In this document: positions 7,585 through 15,465 of the stretch, in pieces
Numbering within the stretch: position 1 is the stretch's first letter
Layout: each line of letters starts with the position of its first letter
Assembly: GCA_900554395.1 (NCBI GenBank)
Contig: USHB01000002.1
Span: 1-23,366 of the forward strand
DNA from: an uncultured Phascolarctobacterium sp.
GTDB lineage: Bacteria; Bacillota; Negativicutes; Acidaminococcales; Acidaminococcaceae
DNA: 23,366 nucleotides
Reading direction: 5' to 3'
Position numbers and translations under genes: made by a program
Notes under the pieces: generated by a model
The model's input: the letters and a program-made list of their open reading frames with translations, nothing else
The model's database searches: none
Told to the model about the DNA's origin: nothing

Positions 7585-9075
7585 CTATTTATAATCTTTG
7601 CCTACATATACAATGCCGTCATAATCGGCGCCGGGATTACGGCTGATGCTCATACCATGCACAAAAGGCGCTTCTGTAAGGCGCGTTACCACACGCCCGC
7701 TGGTGGTTGTAGATACAACCAGCGTTTCTTCGCGCAAATTGCCGCTGCCGCCGTCCGTTACGCTCATGCCCATATTGCTTAAACGTTCACGGGCACTGGC
7801 TGCTTTAGCCGGGTCTCCGCTGCAGTTAATAACAACTACGCGGATTACGCCGCCGTAATTCTGCTGCGGTGTTTCCCTAACTTCTGCGCTCTTGTTGTTC
7901 ACATCGCCGGCAAATTCCTGCGCGGCCTGCTTAGCGCTACGTTTGCTGCCGGAAGATTTTTTATCTTCGTCAGACTTTTTGCTGTTTTTAGCCGCAGCTT
8001 TTTTATCTTTACGTTCTTCTTTTTTATCGCTGTCTTTTATTTCTTCATCGTCTTTATCAGCGTCTTTTACTTCTTCATCTTTTTCTTCATCAGTAACGCC
8101 GTTCAGTTCGTCTTCAATTTCTTTTTTGGCGCGTTCAAGGTTGCGGATATATTCAGCTTCCATGCGTTCAGCGCCGCTACGGTAACGTTCGCTCATCTCT
8201 GCGCCCTGCATTTCTGCCATCAGGCTGCGCAAATCGGTAATATCCGGAATCCAGTAACTAACGCCGTCGATATATTCCGGCAGGCCGGGAACCATTGCCG
8301 CATGCAGTCCGCCATGTTTATTCATCATGCCGCTCAGCGCCTGCGCCAAATCCATCATATCGCCCAGTGATAAATCGGTATCAACCATTTTATTTGCCTG
8401 TTCCACCAAAGCCGGCAGTTTGGGAATAATTTCCACCGATGTCACTTTATCATAAACGGCGCGCAAAAATTTCTGCTGGCGTCTGATACGCCCAATGTCG
8501 CCTTCTTCGTCACGGTAGCGCACATACTGAATTGCCTTTTCGCCGTCCATATGCTGCATGCCTGGGGCAAGGTCAATAGTAAAGCCGTCCCACTCGTCAT
8601 AATAGCTCATGGGCTTTTCAACTTCAATATCTACGCCGCCAATAGCATCCACAAGGCCCTTAAAGCCTTTAAAATCAATCATTACATAGTTGTTGATACG
8701 GATGCCCAAAAGCTCTTCCGTGGTTTCCTGCGTCAGTTTATGGCCGCCAAAAGCAAAGGCGTGGTTAATTTTATCCCAGCCGTAACCGGGAATTTTTACC
8801 CTTGTGTCGCGCGGCACGGAAAGCAGCGAAACATCTTTATTATCAGTATCAAGCATTACCACAAACAGCGTATCGCTGCGGCCGCTGTCATGTTCCGAAG
8901 GACGCTCGTCAACGCCTAAAACAACAATGTTTTTCTTCAAATCAAGGCGTTCTTCCCTTTTTAAATTGTCCAGCGGGCTGTCGCTGTTATCCATAAACGA
9001 ATAAGACCAGTAACTGGCGGCAGCTATTAAAATAAGCGCCAGTACAAGTATTTTTTTAACATGCGATGTCAGCAA
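7585..9075 (-). CDS. LytR-CpsA-Psr (LCP) family protein with LytR_C domain
   Basis: A membrane-anchored LCP protein of 496 residues. LCP enzymes transfer polyprenyl-linked glycopolymers to the cell envelope. A short cytoplasmic end is followed by one membrane segment (about 8-27), then the LCP domain from about 48 to 200 with its conserved Asp/Arg motifs (LGVDERP, SDTLFVV, LLSVPRDTRV, KINHAF, YVRYRDEEGDIGRIRRQQ). Residues of about 310-385 form a highly charged Lys/Asp/Glu linker, followed by a LytR_C-type domain (VVVINCSG, LSNMGMSV). The start is a TTG at 9075 with GGGGG seven bases upstream. It overlaps the NUDIX stop by seven bases, so the two are probably translationally coupled. The envelope polymer it handles is unknown. 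Confidence 0.93.
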   Translation of the reverse strand: MLTSHVKKILVLALILIAAASYWSYSFMDNSDSPLDNLKREERLDLKKNIVVLGVDERPSEHDSGRSDTLFVVMLDTDNKDVSLLSVPRDTRVKIPGYGWDKINHAFAFGGHKLTQETTEELLGIRINNYVMIDFKGFKGLVDAIGGVDIEVEKPMSYYDEWDGFTIDLAPGMQHMDGEKAIQYVRYRDEEGDIGRIRRQQKFLRAVYDKVTSVEIIPKLPALVEQANKMVDTDLSLGDMMDLAQALSGMMNKHGGLHAAMVPGLPEYIDGVSYWIPDITDLRSLMAEMQGAEMSERYRSGAERMEAEYIRNLERAKKEIEDELNGVTDEEKDEEVKDADKDDEEIKDSDKKEERKDKKAAAKNSKKSDEDKKSSGSKRSAKQAAQEFAGDVNNKSAEVRETPQQNYGGVIRVVVINCSGDPAKAASARERLSNMGMSVTDGGSGNLREETLVVSTTTSGRVVTRLTEAPFVHGMSISRNPGADYDGIVYVGKDYK

Positions 9076-9737
9076 GTTATTTCCCCCTCTGCCGCCGCAT
9101 TAAGTTCTGCGGCAAACCTGTTTAAAAATCCGTGCAGAATACGCGCTGTCAAGCCCCAGATTACATGGCCGCCGTATTCATAAAAATAAACTTTATAGCC
9201 TTTACGTTTATGCCAGTCGCGCGGCTGGCGTGGCAAAAGGCGGAACGGAAAATCATCTCCGGCTTTGTTTGCAAGCTGCATATTAGCTTCCGCGGGAGGA
9301 TTGGCAAGCAAAAACGCCAGCGGTACCGTAAACACTTCGTCAACTTCATCCCTGTTAAAATTAATGCTGTTTATATCTGCAATATATCCCACATAAGGGT
9401 GGATAACAGGGCCCATATGCGTTACAAGGTAGTTAAGCCCGCCAATGATACGCACCTGCTCTCTGGCAAGGCCGAGTTCTTCACAGGTTTCGCGCAGCGC
9501 CGTTGCAGCAAAACTATCGTCGCTGCATTCTGCCCTGCCGCCCGGAAAACACACATCGCCCGGCTGCCAGCCGAGTTTTGCGGCGCGCACTTCAAACAAA
9601 ATGCTGATGCCCTCCGACGTATTAACCAAAGGCAGCAAAACGGCAGCGTCCCATAAATTATCGTCACGGTCAAGCTGCGGCTGATGACCGGAAAGGCTGT
9701 TTTCTATTACGTTTGCAAGTTTTTCCGCCGGCTTCAT
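9069..9737 (-). CDS. NUDIX hydrolase, CoA pyrophosphatase type
   Basis: A cytoplasmic NUDIX enzyme of about 222 residues, probably splitting CoA or its derivatives into 4'-phosphopantetheine and 3',5'-ADP. The CoA-specific upstream motif (LLPLVNTSEGISILFEVRA...GWQPGD) leads into CFPGGRAE, and the NUDIX helix ends ALRETCEELGL. The Gly-to-Arg spacing is that of the NudL/CoAse subfamily rather than the general NUDIX box. I choose the ATG at 9737 because AGAGG lies six bases upstream; the GTG at 9755 has no SD. It overlaps the LCP gene start. I see no clear promoter in 9738-9820. Substrate is by family only. Confidence 0.88.
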   Translation of the reverse strand: MKPAEKLANVIENSLSGHQPQLDRDDNLWDAAVLLPLVNTSEGISILFEVRAAKLGWQPGDVCFPGGRAECSDDSFAATALRETCEELGLAREQVRIIGGLNYLVTHMGPVIHPYVGYIADINSINFNRDEVDEVFTVPLAFLLANPPAEANMQLANKAGDDFPFRLLPRQPRDWHKRKGYKVYFYEYGGHVIWGLTARILHGFLNRFAAELNAAAEGEITC

Positions 9738-9820
9738 AAAATACCTCTTTTCCACACTTAGATATTTTTCTGCGCATGGCGGTATTTTCCTGCCTTGCCT
9801 TGTAAATTATCTATGAACAA

Positions 9821-9850
9821 TGAAAAGACGGTATGCTAACATACCGTCTT
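9821..9850 (-). terminator. Terminator of the liv/CBS/DUF951 operon
   Basis: AAGACGGTATG (9825-9835) pairs perfectly with CATACCGTCTT (9840-9850) around CTAA. On the minus strand a short TTTTC tract follows. It lies six bases past the DUF951 stop. Confidence 0.8.
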
Positions 9851-9855
9851 CATCG

Positions 9856-10050
9856 TCATTTCTCAGCCGTTACTATCGTTTTTACGGCTTTTTCAAATTT
9901 GGGGCGCGCCAGCATTACAAAATGCCCGCAGCCCCGGCATTTAATGCCGAAATCCATGCCTGTACGCAAAATTTCCCATTCATAGCTGCCGCAGGGATGC
10001 GGTTTTTTCATTCTTACCACATCGCCTACTTTAAAACTTTTCGGTTCCAT
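9856..10050 (-). CDS. DUF951 family small protein
   Basis: A 64-residue protein of the DUF951 family, whose function is unknown. It is compact and basic with three cysteines (C20, C38, C41) plus nearby His (HPCG at 18-21, CRGCGH at 38-43), which looks like a small metal-binding or nucleic-acid-binding fold. In many Bacillota its gene sits beside ychF near the chromosome origin. Here it follows the CBS-ACT gene with one base between that gene's stop and its ATG, with an AGAGG SD inside the upstream gene, so it is the last member of the liv transcript. A terminator follows directly. The family call is good; no function is proposed. Confidence 0.85.
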   Translation of the reverse strand: MEPKSFKVGDVVRMKKPHPCGSYEWEILRTGMDFGIKCRGCGHFVMLARPKFEKAVKTIVTAEK

Positions 10051-10051
10051 T

Positions 10052-10711
10052 TCAGCCTCTGCTTTTTACGTTGGTAATGTCCGTTACATAATAGCCTGCT
10101 TCGCGGAGCTGTTCGATAATTTCCAAACCCTTGCCGCCAAGTTCGGCGCGGATGGTAAGTTCGGTTTTAACATCGGTTTCCGGTTTAGCCACAATGCTGA
10201 TGATATTAATGCCGTTATCACGGAACATTGCGCCGATATCGGCAATCACGCCAACTTTATCGGTCACGTCAATGGTAATGCGGGTGCTTGTGCGTGCCAG
10301 GCCCATAATATCAACGAAAGAACGGAAAATATCGCTGTCGGTAATAATGCCGCACAGTTTGTTTTCGTCATTTACAACCGGCAGGGCATTGATTTTGTTT
10401 TTATACAGCAGGTAAGCGGCATCTTCAACGCCGGAATCTTCATGCACGGTAATTACGTTTTTCGTCATAACGTCGCGTACTTTCAGCTTTCCCAGAAGAT
10501 AGTTGGCTTCGTAACGCGAAAGTGTTGTTGCGTCAGTCGGAGAAGTGCGGCTTACATCGGCATCGGTAATAATGCCGCGCACACGGTTAATATCATCAAT
10601 AACCGGCAAACGGCGTTTATCGGCGCTGCGCATTAACTCCCTTACTTCCAGCATGTTTTTATCTTCGGTAATGGTAACAACGTCTTTAGACATAAACTCT
10701 TTGACTAACAT
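10052..10711 (-). CDS. CBS-CBS-ACT domain protein (AcuB-like)
   Basis: A soluble protein of 219 residues. It has two CBS domains (about 1-55 and 75-130; motifs MSKDVVTI, RLPVIDD, GIITDADV and MTKNVITV, ALPVVND, GIITDSDIF). An ACT domain follows at about 143-215 (TIDVTDKVGVIADIGAMFRD). CBS pairs usually bind adenine nucleotides and ACT domains usually bind amino acids. The protein thus looks like a sensor of energy state plus an amino acid. It has no enzyme domain. The GGGAGG SD and ATG lie 21 bases after livF, in the same run as the branched-chain amino acid transporter, which suggests a branched-chain amino acid as the ACT ligand. AcuB-like proteins share this layout. The ligand and role are inference. 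Confidence 0.88.
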   Translation of the reverse strand: MLVKEFMSKDVVTITEDKNMLEVRELMRSADKRRLPVIDDINRVRGIITDADVSRTSPTDATTLSRYEANYLLGKLKVRDVMTKNVITVHEDSGVEDAAYLLYKNKINALPVVNDENKLCGIITDSDIFRSFVDIMGLARTSTRITIDVTDKVGVIADIGAMFRDNGINIISIVAKPETDVKTELTIRAELGGKGLEIIEQLREAGYYVTDITNVKSRG

Positions 10712-10732
10712 TGTAAATCCTCCCTTGTGGCA

Positions 10733-11437
10733 TCAGCCGCCCAAATATGCTTTGCGGACTGCTTCGCTGCTGGCAAGCTCCTGCGCCGTACCGGCAAGCG
10801 CTATACGTCCGGTCTCCAGTACATACGCCTTATCGGCTATGGAAAGCGCCATGTTGGCGTTCTGTTCTACCAGAAGCACCGTGGTGCCGCTTTCATTTAT
10901 TTCTTTTATTATATTAAAAATTTCCTTAACAAGCAACGGGGCAAGACCCATGGAAGGCTCATCCAGCAATAAAAGGCGCGGACGGCTCATCAGCGCGCGT
11001 CCCATGGCAAGCATTTGCTGCTCGCCGCCGGAGAGAGTACCGGAAATCTGGTTTTTACGTTCCAGAAGGCGCGGGAATTTCTGGAAGATTTTTTCCAAAT
11101 CTTCTGCAATGCCTGCTTTATCGCTGCGCAGATAAGCGCCAAGTTCAAGGTTTTCCATAACGGTCATATTGGCAAAAACGTGGCGCCCTTCCGGAACCTG
11201 GCAAAGACCCATGCCTACAATTTTATGTGCAGGCACGCCTACAATATCCCTGTCTTCAAAAATAATGCTGCCGTTTTTCGGCTTGATTAACCCGGATATG
11301 GTATGCAGCGTAGTGCTTTTGCCTGCGCCGTTAGAACCGATAAGCGTTACAATCTCTCCGTCAGGCACTTCAAGGCTCACATCTTTAATGGCGTGAATGG
11401 CACCATAGTATACATCAATATTGTTGACTTTTAACAT
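10733..11437 (-). CDS. livF: Branched-chain amino acid ABC transporter ATP-binding protein LivF
   Basis: The second ATPase of the Leu/Ile/Val importer, 234 residues, the usual LivF size. Walker A GSNGAGKST is at 34-42. The family-typical Q-loop and 'VPEGRHVFANMTVMENL' stretch follow, then LSGGEQQMLAMGRAL, Walker B LLLLDEPSMGLAP and the switch motif LLVEQN. Its ATG overlaps the livG stop as TAATG, so the two are translationally coupled. It probably forms a heterodimer with LivG on the LivH/LivM membrane pair. Confidence 0.96.
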   Translation of the reverse strand: MLKVNNIDVYYGAIHAIKDVSLEVPDGEIVTLIGSNGAGKSTTLHTISGLIKPKNGSIIFEDRDIVGVPAHKIVGMGLCQVPEGRHVFANMTVMENLELGAYLRSDKAGIAEDLEKIFQKFPRLLERKNQISGTLSGGEQQMLAMGRALMSRPRLLLLDEPSMGLAPLLVKEIFNIIKEINESGTTVLLVEQNANMALSIADKAYVLETGRIALAGTAQELASSEAVRKAYLGG

Positions 11438-12207
11438 TACAGTACCTCCTCACCAAGATATGCTTCAATAACACGTTTATTGTGCTTAATTTCGTCCGGC
11501 GTGCCGTTAGCAATGCAAATGCCATATTCCAAAACATAAATGCGTTCGCATACGCCCATAACAAGCCCCATATCGTGTTCAATCAAAAGAATGGACAAAT
11601 CAAACTTTTCCCTAATCCAGCGGATAAGTTCCATCAGTTCTTTGGTTTCCTGCGGGTTCATGCCTGCTGCCGGTTCGTCCAGCAAAAGTAGTTTAGGCTC
11701 TGTTGCCAGCGCGCGGGCAATTTCCAAACGGCGCTGTTCGCCGTAAGGCAGGTTTTTGGCAAGCTCATCAGCTTTATCTTCCAAATGGAAGATTTTTAAA
11801 AGTTCCATTGCCTTTTCGGTAATCTGTTCTTCTTCGGTAAAATAACGCCCGAAACGGCCGATAGCTTCCAGCAAACCGTATTTAACATGCATGTTATAGG
11901 CAACTTTTACGTTATCAATAACAGAAAGTTCGGAGAACAGGCGGATATTCTGGAATGTGCGCGCCATGCCAAGCTGCGTTACCTGATAGGATTTTTTGCC
12001 GCTGGTGCGCTGTCCGTTAAAAATAATTTCGCCTTCGGTCGGCGTATAAACACCGGTAATCATGTTGAAGGCAGTGGTTTTGCCGGCGCCGTTAGGGCCG
12101 ATAAGGCCAATAAGTTCGCCCTTGTTGATGACCATGTTAAAATTGGAGACGGCTCGCAAACCGCCGAAAACCATGGAGATATCATTTACTTTCAGCAGTT
12201 CTTCCAT
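11437..12207 (-). CDS. livG: Branched-chain amino acid ABC transporter ATP-binding protein LivG
   Basis: The first ATPase of the importer, 256 residues. Walker A GPNGAGKTT lies near residue 35. The LivG-type insertion between Walker A and the signature is present (MARTFQNIRLFSELSVIDNV). The signature region reads LPYGEQRRLEIARAL rather than the classic LSGGQ, as is normal for LivG, and Walker B is LLLLDEPAAGMNP. The ATG at 12207 has AGGAGG eight bases upstream; the GTG at 12216 overlaps that SD, so I reject it. The start lies inside the end of livM (26-base overlap). Confidence 0.96.
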   Translation of the reverse strand: MEELLKVNDISMVFGGLRAVSNFNMVINKGELIGLIGPNGAGKTTAFNMITGVYTPTEGEIIFNGQRTSGKKSYQVTQLGMARTFQNIRLFSELSVIDNVKVAYNMHVKYGLLEAIGRFGRYFTEEEQITEKAMELLKIFHLEDKADELAKNLPYGEQRRLEIARALATEPKLLLLDEPAAGMNPQETKELMELIRWIREKFDLSILLIEHDMGLVMGVCERIYVLEYGICIANGTPDEIKHNKRVIEAYLGEEVL

Positions 12208-13141
12208 CTTTGCCACCTCCTATGCCAAACATTTTCAGGCTTAATTCCTTATTGCCGAACAATCCCTGCGGACGGTGCAGCATAAGGATAATCATAGTTG
12301 CGGAATAAATAATCATGCGCCATTCCGGATATTCTGCCAGGTATGCAGAAATAAAGGTCAGCAGGATAGCGCCGGTAATGGAACCGGTCATAGAACCAAG
12401 GCCGCCCAAAACAACCATTGTCAGAATATCGAACGAACGCATAAAGGTGAAGGACGCAGGATGCGCAATGTAAAAATAATGCGCAAACAGTACGCCTGCC
12501 GTACCGGCAAAGGCTGCGCCCAAAGTAAAGGCCATTACTTTGTATTTAGTGGTATCAATGCCCATGGTGTCCGCTGCAATTTCGTTTTCACGGATAGCAA
12601 GGCAGCAGCGACCAAAGGACGAATTTTTAAAGTTTTTAATAAAGAAAATGATAAAAATCATAATCCAGAACACCCAGGCAAATGTGGTTAAACGGGGAAT
12701 GCCCATCAAACCGGAAGCGCCGCCTACATAATCAATGTTGAGGATGCAGATACGGATAATTTCACCAAGGCCCAAAGTAGCAATAGCCAGGTAGTCGCCA
12801 TTCAGCCTTAAAGTAGGCAGGCCAATCAAAAATCCCAAAAAGCCTGCTGCTACGGTACCGACTACAAGAGCAGCTTCAAACGGGAAGCCCAGTTTTACAG
12901 TCATAATAGCGCCGGTATAAGCGCCAACGGCCAAAAATCCGGCATGGCCGATAGAGAACTGGCCTGTATAACCGTTAATAAGGTTTAAACTTACCGCCAG
13001 AATAATATTAATGCAGATAAGGACAATGTTCAGTTCCCAGAACGGGCCGATAATTTCGGCAAACAGCATGCCTTGCACTGCGGCAAACAAAATGGCGCAG
13101 GCTACTATTCTTTTTAAATCAGATTTACGAAGAAAATTCAT
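12182..13141 (-). CDS. livM: Branched-chain amino acid ABC transporter permease LivM
   Basis: A membrane subunit of the Leu/Ile/Val importer, about 319 residues with eight or more hydrophobic segments. The LivM signature runs through NLINGYTGQFSIGHAGFLAV near residues 55-75. The coupling helix region is RENEIAADTMGIDTTKYKVM, and the family's GGLGSMTG motif follows. The ATG at 13141 is chosen because AGGTGG lies five bases upstream; the GTG at 13150 abuts the livH stop without an SD. The C-terminus ends in a short polar tail (GGGKDGRTAESK) that overlaps livG. Confidence 0.95.
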   Translation of the reverse strand: MNFLRKSDLKRIVACAILFAAVQGMLFAEIIGPFWELNIVLICINIILAVSLNLINGYTGQFSIGHAGFLAVGAYTGAIMTVKLGFPFEAALVVGTVAAGFLGFLIGLPTLRLNGDYLAIATLGLGEIIRICILNIDYVGGASGLMGIPRLTTFAWVFWIMIFIIFFIKNFKNSSFGRCCLAIRENEIAADTMGIDTTKYKVMAFTLGAAFAGTAGVLFAHYFYIAHPASFTFMRSFDILTMVVLGGLGSMTGSITGAILLTFISAYLAEYPEWRMIIYSATMIILMLHRPQGLFGNKELSLKMFGIGGGKDGRTAESK

Positions 13142-13150
13142 AGCTGCCAC

Positions 13151-14047
13151 CTACACTTTCTCGCGTACATTTTTGCCGAAGATGCCGGCAGGTTTGTACA
13201 AAAGGATAATAATTAAAATACCGAATGCGGCTGCATCGCGGAAAGTAGAAGAAATAAAGCCGCTGACCATTGCTTCTACAACGCCGAGGATAATGCCGCC
13301 AACCATTGCGCCCGGAATAATGCCGATACCGCCGAGTACAGCAGCAACGAAGGCTTTAATGCCTGGCACCATGCCCATCAGAGGGTCGATAGAGTTATAA
13401 TAAATGCCTACCAGCACGCCGCCGGCCGCTGCCAGGGCAGAGCCGAGAGCAAAAGTTGCGGAAATAACGCGGTCGATATTAATGCCCATCAGCCTTGCAG
13501 CATCAGTATCAAAAGATACCGCGCGCATGGCCTTGCCGATTTTGGTATACTGCACGATATAAGTAAGAATAGCCATTAAAATAATTGCGCTTACGAGGAT
13601 TACTATCTGCTGGCTGTTAATAACCAGAGGCCCAATATTATAAACATCGGCAGCAAATACAGCCGGGAAAGTACGCGGCTGCGGGGTGGCAATCAGCATC
13701 ATGCCGTATTCCAGCAAAAACGATACGCCGATAGCGGTAATTAATATTGCGATACGCGGCGCATTGCGCATCGGGCGGTAGGCAATGCGTTCAATAATAA
13801 TGCCTGCAACCGCTGCACACGCCATTGAAAAGATAATTGCCGGAACAAATGACATGCCCAGCATTGTGGTGGCAACAAACCCACAATAAGCGCCCAGCAT
13901 GTAAATATCGCCGTGGGCAAAGTTTATGAGTTTAAGGATGCCGTAAATCATTGTATAACCGAGGGCAATCAGCGCATAAATGCTACCCAGGGATATACCG
14001 TTGATGAGCTGCTGCAAAAATTGATGCAGAAACGAACCCATATCCAT
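13151..14047 (-). CDS. livH: Branched-chain amino acid ABC transporter permease LivH
   Basis: The partner membrane subunit of LivM, 298 residues. Family motifs are QQLINGISLGSIYALIALGY at the N-terminus, KLINFAHGDIYMLGAYCGF just after, and the coupling region YTKIGKAMRAVSFDTDAARL followed by MGINIDRVI. The C-terminal part has VLGGIGIIPGAMVGG. Three ATGs are clustered; the one at 14047 has GGAGG eight bases upstream, while the one at 14053 is only two bases from it. It starts the tight livHMGF run, 74 bases downstream of a terminator-like hairpin. No strong promoter is visible in that gap, so expression probably depends on read-through. Confidence 0.95.
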   Translation of the reverse strand: MDMGSFLHQFLQQLINGISLGSIYALIALGYTMIYGILKLINFAHGDIYMLGAYCGFVATTMLGMSFVPAIIFSMACAAVAGIIIERIAYRPMRNAPRIAILITAIGVSFLLEYGMMLIATPQPRTFPAVFAADVYNIGPLVINSQQIVILVSAIILMAILTYIVQYTKIGKAMRAVSFDTDAARLMGINIDRVISATFALGSALAAAGGVLVGIYYNSIDPLMGMVPGIKAFVAAVLGGIGIIPGAMVGGIILGVVEAMVSGFISSTFRDAAAFGILIIILLYKPAGIFGKNVREKV

Positions 14048-14110
14048 AAACATTTCCTCCAGTCTGTAAAATTTTAAAACATTGGCAATTTTACCAAATC
14101 ATGCAGCAAA

Positions 14111-14151
14111 GTTAAAAGGCAGAAAGGCTGTGGCCAAACCGCAGCCTTTCT
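14111..14151 (-). terminator. Terminator-like hairpin between livJ-type gene and livH
   Basis: AGAAAGGCTG (14121-14130) pairs with CAGCCTTTCT (14142-14151). On the minus strand GCCTTTTAAC follows, a weak T tract. It probably lowers transcription into the transporter genes rather than stopping it. Confidence 0.7.
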
Positions 14152-14177
14152 GTTACAACAAATTAATTTACTGCCTA

Positions 14178-15344
14178 TCAGGGGTTAATTTTGGTTTTTA
14201 AAGACTGCACGCCGTCTTTATATTCCAAAATTACGGCGCTCTTAACCGGGTTGTGCTGCGCATCAAAAGTTACACTGCCGGATACGCCGGTAAAACCGTT
14301 AATTTTTGCCATCGCCTCATTAATTTTTGCAGGTTCTTCGCTGCCGGCATTTTTAATCGCTTCTGCAACAAGCAGTGCCGAATCATAAGCGAGAGCTGCA
14401 AAAACGTCCGGTTTGGCACCATACGCTTTTTCGTAAGCCGCTACAAAATTTTTATTAATCTCCGAAGCATCTTCTGGCGAATACAGGCTGGAAAGATAAG
14501 TATTATTCAGTGATGCCGCGCCTGCAATTTCAGGCAGCTTTGCACTGTCCCAGCCGTCGCCGCCGGCAATCGGCATATTCATGCCAAGTTCGCGTGCCTG
14601 TTTAACAATCAGGCCTACTTCCTGATAATAGCCGGGCACATATAAAAAGTCCGGAGCCGTAGCTTTAATTTTTGTTAAAGTTGCTTTAAAATCGGTATCC
14701 TTTTGCAGATAAGATTCTTCTGCCGTAATAACGCCGCCGTTTTTCTCAAAGTTCTCTTTGAAGAACTGAGATAATCCTTTGGCATAATCGGAAGAATTAT
14801 CAATCAGAATAGCCGCCTTGCCAACGCCAAGGTCATTTTTGGCGAAAGCTGCCATTACCGTGCCCTGGAACGGGTCAATAAAGCAGGTGCGGTAGTTGAA
14901 CTCTTTGGTTTTGCCGGTGGCAGGGTCAACCGTAATGTTCGGGTTGGTGCCCATCGGCGTAATATCAAGCACCTTGGAGCCGTTGTTGATGGCTGATGCC
15001 GCAATTACCGAAGAAGAAAGGTTCGGCCCGATAACCGCCACAACATTATCCTGCGAAATCAGCTTCTGCATAGCATTGGCAGCTTCCGCAGCTTCAGATT
15101 TATTATCCGCTGCTACCAGTTCTAATTTTTTGCCGTTAACGCCGCCTTTTTCATTTATCTCTTTAAAGGCTAACTCAATGGCATTTTTAGAAGAGATGCC
15201 GAAAGTTGCGCTGCCTCCCGTAAGTTCAAGGTTGCCGCCAATTTTAATGGTATTGGTGCTTTCCTTGCCGCCGCAGCCTGTAAGCCCTGCCGTTAACAGC
15301 GAAGCGCAAATTAGTGCTGATAGTACCTTGGATACCTTTTTCAT
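14178..15344 (-). CDS. Branched-chain amino acid-binding lipoprotein (LivJ/LivK family), copy 1
   Basis: A periplasmic or surface binding protein for the LivHMGF importer, 388 residues. It has a lipoprotein signal peptide with lipobox LTGC, Cys at 24. The mature part is a type I periplasmic-binding fold (IKIGGNLELTGGSATFG, NEKGGVNGKKLELVAADN, VVAVIGPNLSSSV, FNYRTCFIDPFQGTVMA, PIAGGDGWDSAKL). SD GAGGGGG precedes the ATG. It is clearly a paralogue of the neighbouring binding protein (same motif order and the same CFIDPFQG block), so an old tandem duplication is likely. It lies between two hairpins and has no clear promoter of its own. The actual ligand (Leu, Ile, Val or another amino acid) cannot be told from sequence. 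Confidence 0.92.
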   Translation of the reverse strand: MKKVSKVLSALICASLLTAGLTGCGGKESTNTIKIGGNLELTGGSATFGISSKNAIELAFKEINEKGGVNGKKLELVAADNKSEAAEAANAMQKLISQDNVVAVIGPNLSSSVIAASAINNGSKVLDITPMGTNPNITVDPATGKTKEFNYRTCFIDPFQGTVMAAFAKNDLGVGKAAILIDNSSDYAKGLSQFFKENFEKNGGVITAEESYLQKDTDFKATLTKIKATAPDFLYVPGYYQEVGLIVKQARELGMNMPIAGGDGWDSAKLPEIAGAASLNNTYLSSLYSPEDASEINKNFVAAYEKAYGAKPDVFAALAYDSALLVAEAIKNAGSEEPAKINEAMAKINGFTGVSGSVTFDAQHNPVKSAVILEYKDGVQSLKTKINP

Positions 15345-15374
15345 ATTTAGTTCCCCCTCATTTGATACCTCATT

Positions 15375-15420
15375 TTATTTTTAAAATAGCCCGGAAACCT
15401 GAAACACAAGTTTCCGGGCT
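15375..15420 (-). terminator. Terminator between the two binding-protein genes
   Basis: AGCCCGGAAAC (15388-15398) pairs perfectly with GTTTCCGGGCT (15410-15420). On the minus strand TATTTTAAAAAT follows. The strong stem and broken T tract suggest partial termination before the second binding protein. Confidence 0.8.
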
Positions 15421-15465
15421 ACAATAAACTACATAACTACAAAATATTTAATTACAAATCATTAA

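Noticed and set aside
7892..8185. A Ser/Phe/Leu-rich plus-strand frame of 97 codons
   Set aside because: It is the complement of the Lys/Asp/Glu linker of the LCP protein; low complexity explains its openness.
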